Assembly (NCBI GenBank): GCA_040755335.1
Contig: JBFMAU010000297.1
Location: forward strand, 1-9,875
DNA: 9,875 nt
Reading direction: 5' to 3'
Source of the DNA: UBA7656 sp040755335
Lineage (GTDB): Bacteria; Acidobacteriota; Blastocatellia; UBA7656
The notes below the pieces were generated by a model that saw nothing but the letters and a program-made list of their open reading frames with translations, was not told where the DNA came from and made no database searches. This document shows positions 7,968 to 9,875 of the stretch, in pieces; within the stretch, counting starts at the first letter, position 1; each line of letters begins with the position of its first letter. The translations under genes and the position numbers were made by a program.

Positions 7968-8132
7968 GACGAAAGTTTATCACACGAAGCCAGTCCACGA
8001 AGTTACACGAAGAAAAACAAAGAAACACGAAGGGACCCGAGGGGCGGGATTCGCAGAGAAAAGCGACGGGGTGAGGAGGAAGCCCTGCGGTTGATCGATC
8101 CTTTTCCTTAAACGCACGGTATCTACGCATCT

Positions 8133-8155
8133 TTCAATCCGCTTCGCGGGTTGAA
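8133..8155. repeat. Hairpin-forming palindrome inside the inverted-repeat element
   Basis: TTCAATCCG pairs with CGGGTTGAA over 9 bp (one T-G wobble) around a 5-base CTTCG loop. No T-run follows on either strand, so it is a structured element and not an intrinsic terminator. It sits about midway between the outer inverted arms. Confidence 0.6.
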
Positions 8156-8167
8156 GATTCTCAGATT

Positions 8168-8275
8168 CCTTCGTGTTCCTTCGTGGATCAGACTGAATCG
8201 CTTCTCAATCATCCTTCGTGTCACTTCGTGGATCAGACTGAATCGCTTCTCAATCATCCTTCGTGTCACTTCGTG
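8168..8275. repeat. 45-bp perfect tandem duplication with a decayed flanking copy
   Basis: The 45-bp unit at 8186-8230 is repeated without a mismatch at 8231-8275. Each unit starts GATCAGACTGAATCG and ends with two CTTCGTG heptamers. The preceding 18 bases (8168-8185) match the end of the unit at 16 of 18 positions, which suggests an older third copy. Two identical copies point to a recent duplication. Confidence 0.9.
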
Positions 8276-8297
8276 GAATGGCTTCGTGGATCGGGGA

Positions 8298-9809
8298 TTA
8301 AAACAGCTTCCACCACTTTTTAGGCTTATCCTCTTTCGGCTCTTCGATGGGCGGCTCCGTCTCCACTTTCACTGGCGGCTTTGCTCGTCGCTCGAATCTG
8401 GGCTGTTGCCAGCCGTATTTATCCATCGCCGCAAGGACTCTTCCCTTCATTCGCGCGCCTTTTTCTCCATCGACCATCGAGACGAAATTCGCGAAACCCA
8501 GCAGCGATCCAAGCACATCCTTCGACGCGCCCCATCGCTTCCCTTCCGGCCCATCCTTTTCCACCTGATGCATAACAGCCCGAAACCGCCGAAGCTCGTC
8601 TCTCGAAACAGCAGGCTTCAAATTTACCACTACTCCTGTGACTTCCTGTCGGCGAGAGCGGCGAAGCACTCTCACTTTATCGGGATGAATAGCGAAGCCT
8701 TCGTGCGCGACTATCGATTCTGTTCGCCGCAGCGTGTTGCAGATATTTTTCAGATTGTCGCCCGATGAAGAAAAAGTCAGATCGTCGGCATAGCGCGTGT
8801 AAACGAATCCCACTTCGTCAGCCATCTTTTTCAATCTTCGATCCAGACGGCGACACAGCAGATTGGTTATCGCGGGGCTTGTCGGCGCTCCCTGTGGAAG
8901 ATGTCGCGCGCCGCTGGCCACGAAATATTTTTTGCCGTCAAGGTGGACTTCTTCCGCGTCCGCTTCGGTGCAAAGCAGCGCGAAAATGGTCGCCGCCGCT
9001 TCCGAATACCCAAGCGAGCGAAACAACCCCTTCACACGTTTGTACCCGACTGTTGGAAAGAAATCCTTGAGATCGATGTTGATTATGCAGTCGGCCCCGA
9101 CATGAGGCAGCGCGTTTGTGACTATGGATCGCGATGGTCGAAATCCGTGCGCCGCGTCGTCAACCTCGATGCGTTCGAGAATGTTTTGCAGAATCCAGTG
9201 TTGAGCCGTCTTGAGCCGCGGAAGAGGAGCCGATATCAATCTTTCTCCGCCGGTCTTCTTGGGAATTTTGAAACGCGCGTAATGTGAAACGGTTGATGTC
9301 TTTCGATTGAAAGCGAGGAATCGAAGCTCGCCGACTGTTATGCCCATCGCCGAGGCTATATCCTGAGCCGAGGAAAAATTCGGCAGATTGTAACTCTTCA
9401 ATCGCTCCGTGTTGCACTCCGTCTGGCTGAGACCTGCCGATACTCCTTCGCCGAGGTAAAGTATCTCTTTTTCTTTTCTCTCTCTCCATGCCTCGGCGCG
9501 TTCCATTCTTTCGCGTTCGCGACGTTCTTTGTTTTCTTTTCGCTTGCGGCGCGATTCTTCCAGTTTTTTGCGGCGATATTCTTTCTTGAGAGCTTCTTCG
9601 TTATGAAGCTGGCGGCTGCGGCTGCTCAGTTCGCGAATCTCGCGACTTATCTCACCGCGTCGGCGAATCTCGTCCGCCGGGTCTTCGGGCATACGGCCTT
9701 CGGCGGGCCAGAATCCGAGCCGGATCATCTCTTCAAGAATGACTTCCATCCGCGAAGTCTGGCGCACTGCCGCGTAAAGCTCTTCTCTCGTTCTCGCTCT
9801 GTCTTCCAT
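8298..9809 (-). CDS. Retron-type reverse transcriptase with long N-terminal extension
   Basis: Retron RTs prime from a 2'-OH on their own msr-msd RNA and make branched RNA-DNA (msDNA), usually as part of anti-phage defence. This 503-residue protein has the full RT core: DLKDFF with catalytic D246, PQGAPTSPAITN (305-316), YADD (340-343; D342, D343). It also carries both retron hallmarks, NALPH (NAxxH, 232-236) and VTG (390-392). Residues 1-140 are an unusual extension: a short N-terminal segment (MIRLGFWP), then a highly charged predicted coiled coil (about 45-115) and EILYLGEGVSAGLS. From memory this resembles the longer myxobacterial Mx162-like RTs; a search is needed. The tail is Pro/Glu/Lys-rich and ends WWKLF. 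ATG at 9809 is chosen because AGGTGA lies 8 nt upstream; a GTG at 9821 falls inside that site. No effector gene is seen downstream, and the RNA locus should lie beyond the right edge. Confidence 0.93.
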   Translation of the reverse strand: MEDRARTREELYAAVRQTSRMEVILEEMIRLGFWPAEGRMPEDPADEIRRRGEISREIRELSSRSRQLHNEEALKKEYRRKKLEESRRKRKENKERRERERMERAEAWRERKEKEILYLGEGVSAGLSQTECNTERLKSYNLPNFSSAQDIASAMGITVGELRFLAFNRKTSTVSHYARFKIPKKTGGERLISAPLPRLKTAQHWILQNILERIEVDDAAHGFRPSRSIVTNALPHVGADCIINIDLKDFFPTVGYKRVKGLFRSLGYSEAAATIFALLCTEADAEEVHLDGKKYFVASGARHLPQGAPTSPAITNLLCRRLDRRLKKMADEVGFVYTRYADDLTFSSSGDNLKNICNTLRRTESIVAHEGFAIHPDKVRVLRRSRRQEVTGVVVNLKPAVSRDELRRFRAVMHQVEKDGPEGKRWGASKDVLGSLLGFANFVSMVDGEKGARMKGRVLAAMDKYGWQQPRFERRAKPPVKVETEPPIEEPKEDKPKKWWKLF

Positions 9810-9817
9810 TAGCCCTT

Positions 9818-9823
9818 TCACCT
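9818..9823 (-). promoter_or_regulatory. Ribosome binding site of the retron RT gene
   Basis: On the minus strand AGGTGA, complementary to the 16S 3' end, lies 8 nt before the ATG at 9809. The alternative GTG start at 9821 is made of bases inside this site, which favours the ATG. Confidence 0.6.
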
Positions 9824-9862
9824 ATTCATCAGAGTCAAAGGTTATAGAAATCCTGGGAGCGC

Positions 9863-9875
9863 ACGCATCCTGCGT
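9863..9875. repeat. Palindrome cut by the right window edge
   Basis: ACGCA-TCC-TGCGT is a perfect 5-bp stem with a 3-base loop, ending on the last base of the window. The two bases before it are GC, so the stem would extend to 7 bp if the next two bases outside are GC. It lies 54-66 bp upstream of the RT start codon, where the 3' part of a retron RNA or an interspersed palindromic repeat could be. Confidence 0.45.

Larger units (their letters stand above)
7983..8288. repeat. Inverted-repeat element with 30-bp arms
   Basis: The left arm 7983-8012 and the reverse complement of the right arm 8259-8288 agree at 28 of 30 positions by direct alignment. Each arm has three CACGAAG/CTTCGTG heptamers. 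Similarity stops abruptly outside both arms, giving a discrete 306-bp unit. No target-site duplication is convincing. It could be a non-autonomous mobile or fold-back repeat, or a structured transcribed spacer. Confidence 0.7.
7968..8297. other. Repeat-rich non-coding region between the RT and cysteine desulfurase genes
   Basis: A 330-bp stretch with no credible gene. It is framed by 30-bp inverted arms (7983-8012 and 8259-8288). On the right side it holds a perfect 45-bp tandem duplication (8186-8275), and near the middle a 23-base hairpin (8133-8155). Many heptamers CACGAAG (left, 7983-8032) and the reverse form CTTCGTG (right, 8169-8288) recur. Minus-strand transcription from the RT gene would pass through it into the desulfurase gene. 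There is a T-rich run on the minus strand near 8013-8027 but no strong stem directly before it, so no intrinsic terminator is called. Confidence 0.8.

Noticed and set aside
7983..8288. A CRISPR array made of the recurring CTTCGTG heptamers
   Set aside because: The repeats are 7 bp, irregularly spaced and in both orientations. The 45-bp duplication has no variable spacers and no cas gene is near.
8151..8768. A 205-codon plus-strand open frame starting with 15-residue repeats (SWIRLNRFSIILRVT)
   Set aside because: The repeats are only the translated 45-bp DNA duplication, and the rest is antisense to the retron RT. No ribosome binding site or protein signature supports it.
8298..9809. Group II intron or diversity-generating retroelement RT
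   Set aside because: There is no maturase or HNH endonuclease domain, no intron RNA domain V is evident, and no template/variable repeat pair was seen. The NAxxH and VTG motifs favour a retron.

Overview
The window looks like chromosomal DNA of a free-living bacterium with fairly high GC. The mix of a secreted TPR-CHAT protein, a stand-alone Clp N-domain protein, zinc-ribbon proteins with long disordered linkers, and CACGAAG-type intergenic repeats resembles environmental groups such as Acidobacteriota (Blastocatellia). That placement is an inference from gene style only; no rRNA or other marker gene is present.

Layout from left to right. Positions 76-3705 (minus) encode a large exported protein with an NTF2-like domain, eleven 40-residue TPR repeats, a coiled coil and a CHAT protease-like domain. 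Upstream on the same strand, 38 bp away, is thiL (thiamine-monophosphate kinase, 3744-4715), so the two may be co-transcribed. A divergent intergenic region of about 130 bp leads to a plus-strand gene (4849-6075) for a low-complexity protein with a 12-residue repeat and two C-terminal zinc ribbons. Its stop lies 3 bp from the stop of a convergent minus-strand gene (6079-6762) for a protein with two Clp N repeats. That gene follows a class I cysteine desulfurase gene (6777-7967) after 14 bp, forming a two-gene unit. A 330-bp non-coding stretch (7968-8297) carries an inverted-repeat element with a 45-bp tandem duplication and a small hairpin. Positions 8298-9809 (minus) encode a retron-type reverse transcriptase with a long, charged N-terminal extension. 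The window ends about 65 bp upstream of its start codon, inside a short palindrome.

The most notable system is the retron. The reverse transcriptase shows both retron hallmarks (an NAxxH motif and a VTG motif) plus an intact YADD. The expected msr-msd RNA should lie just beyond the right edge, and no effector gene is visible on the side we can see. Second in interest is the CHAT protein: its catalytic Cys is kept, but the position expected for the catalytic His holds Arg, so it may be a pseudo-protease. The remaining genes are housekeeping (thiL, cysteine desulfurase) or plausible but uncharacterised (zinc-ribbon protein, Clp N protein). Nothing in the sequence ties them functionally to the retron.
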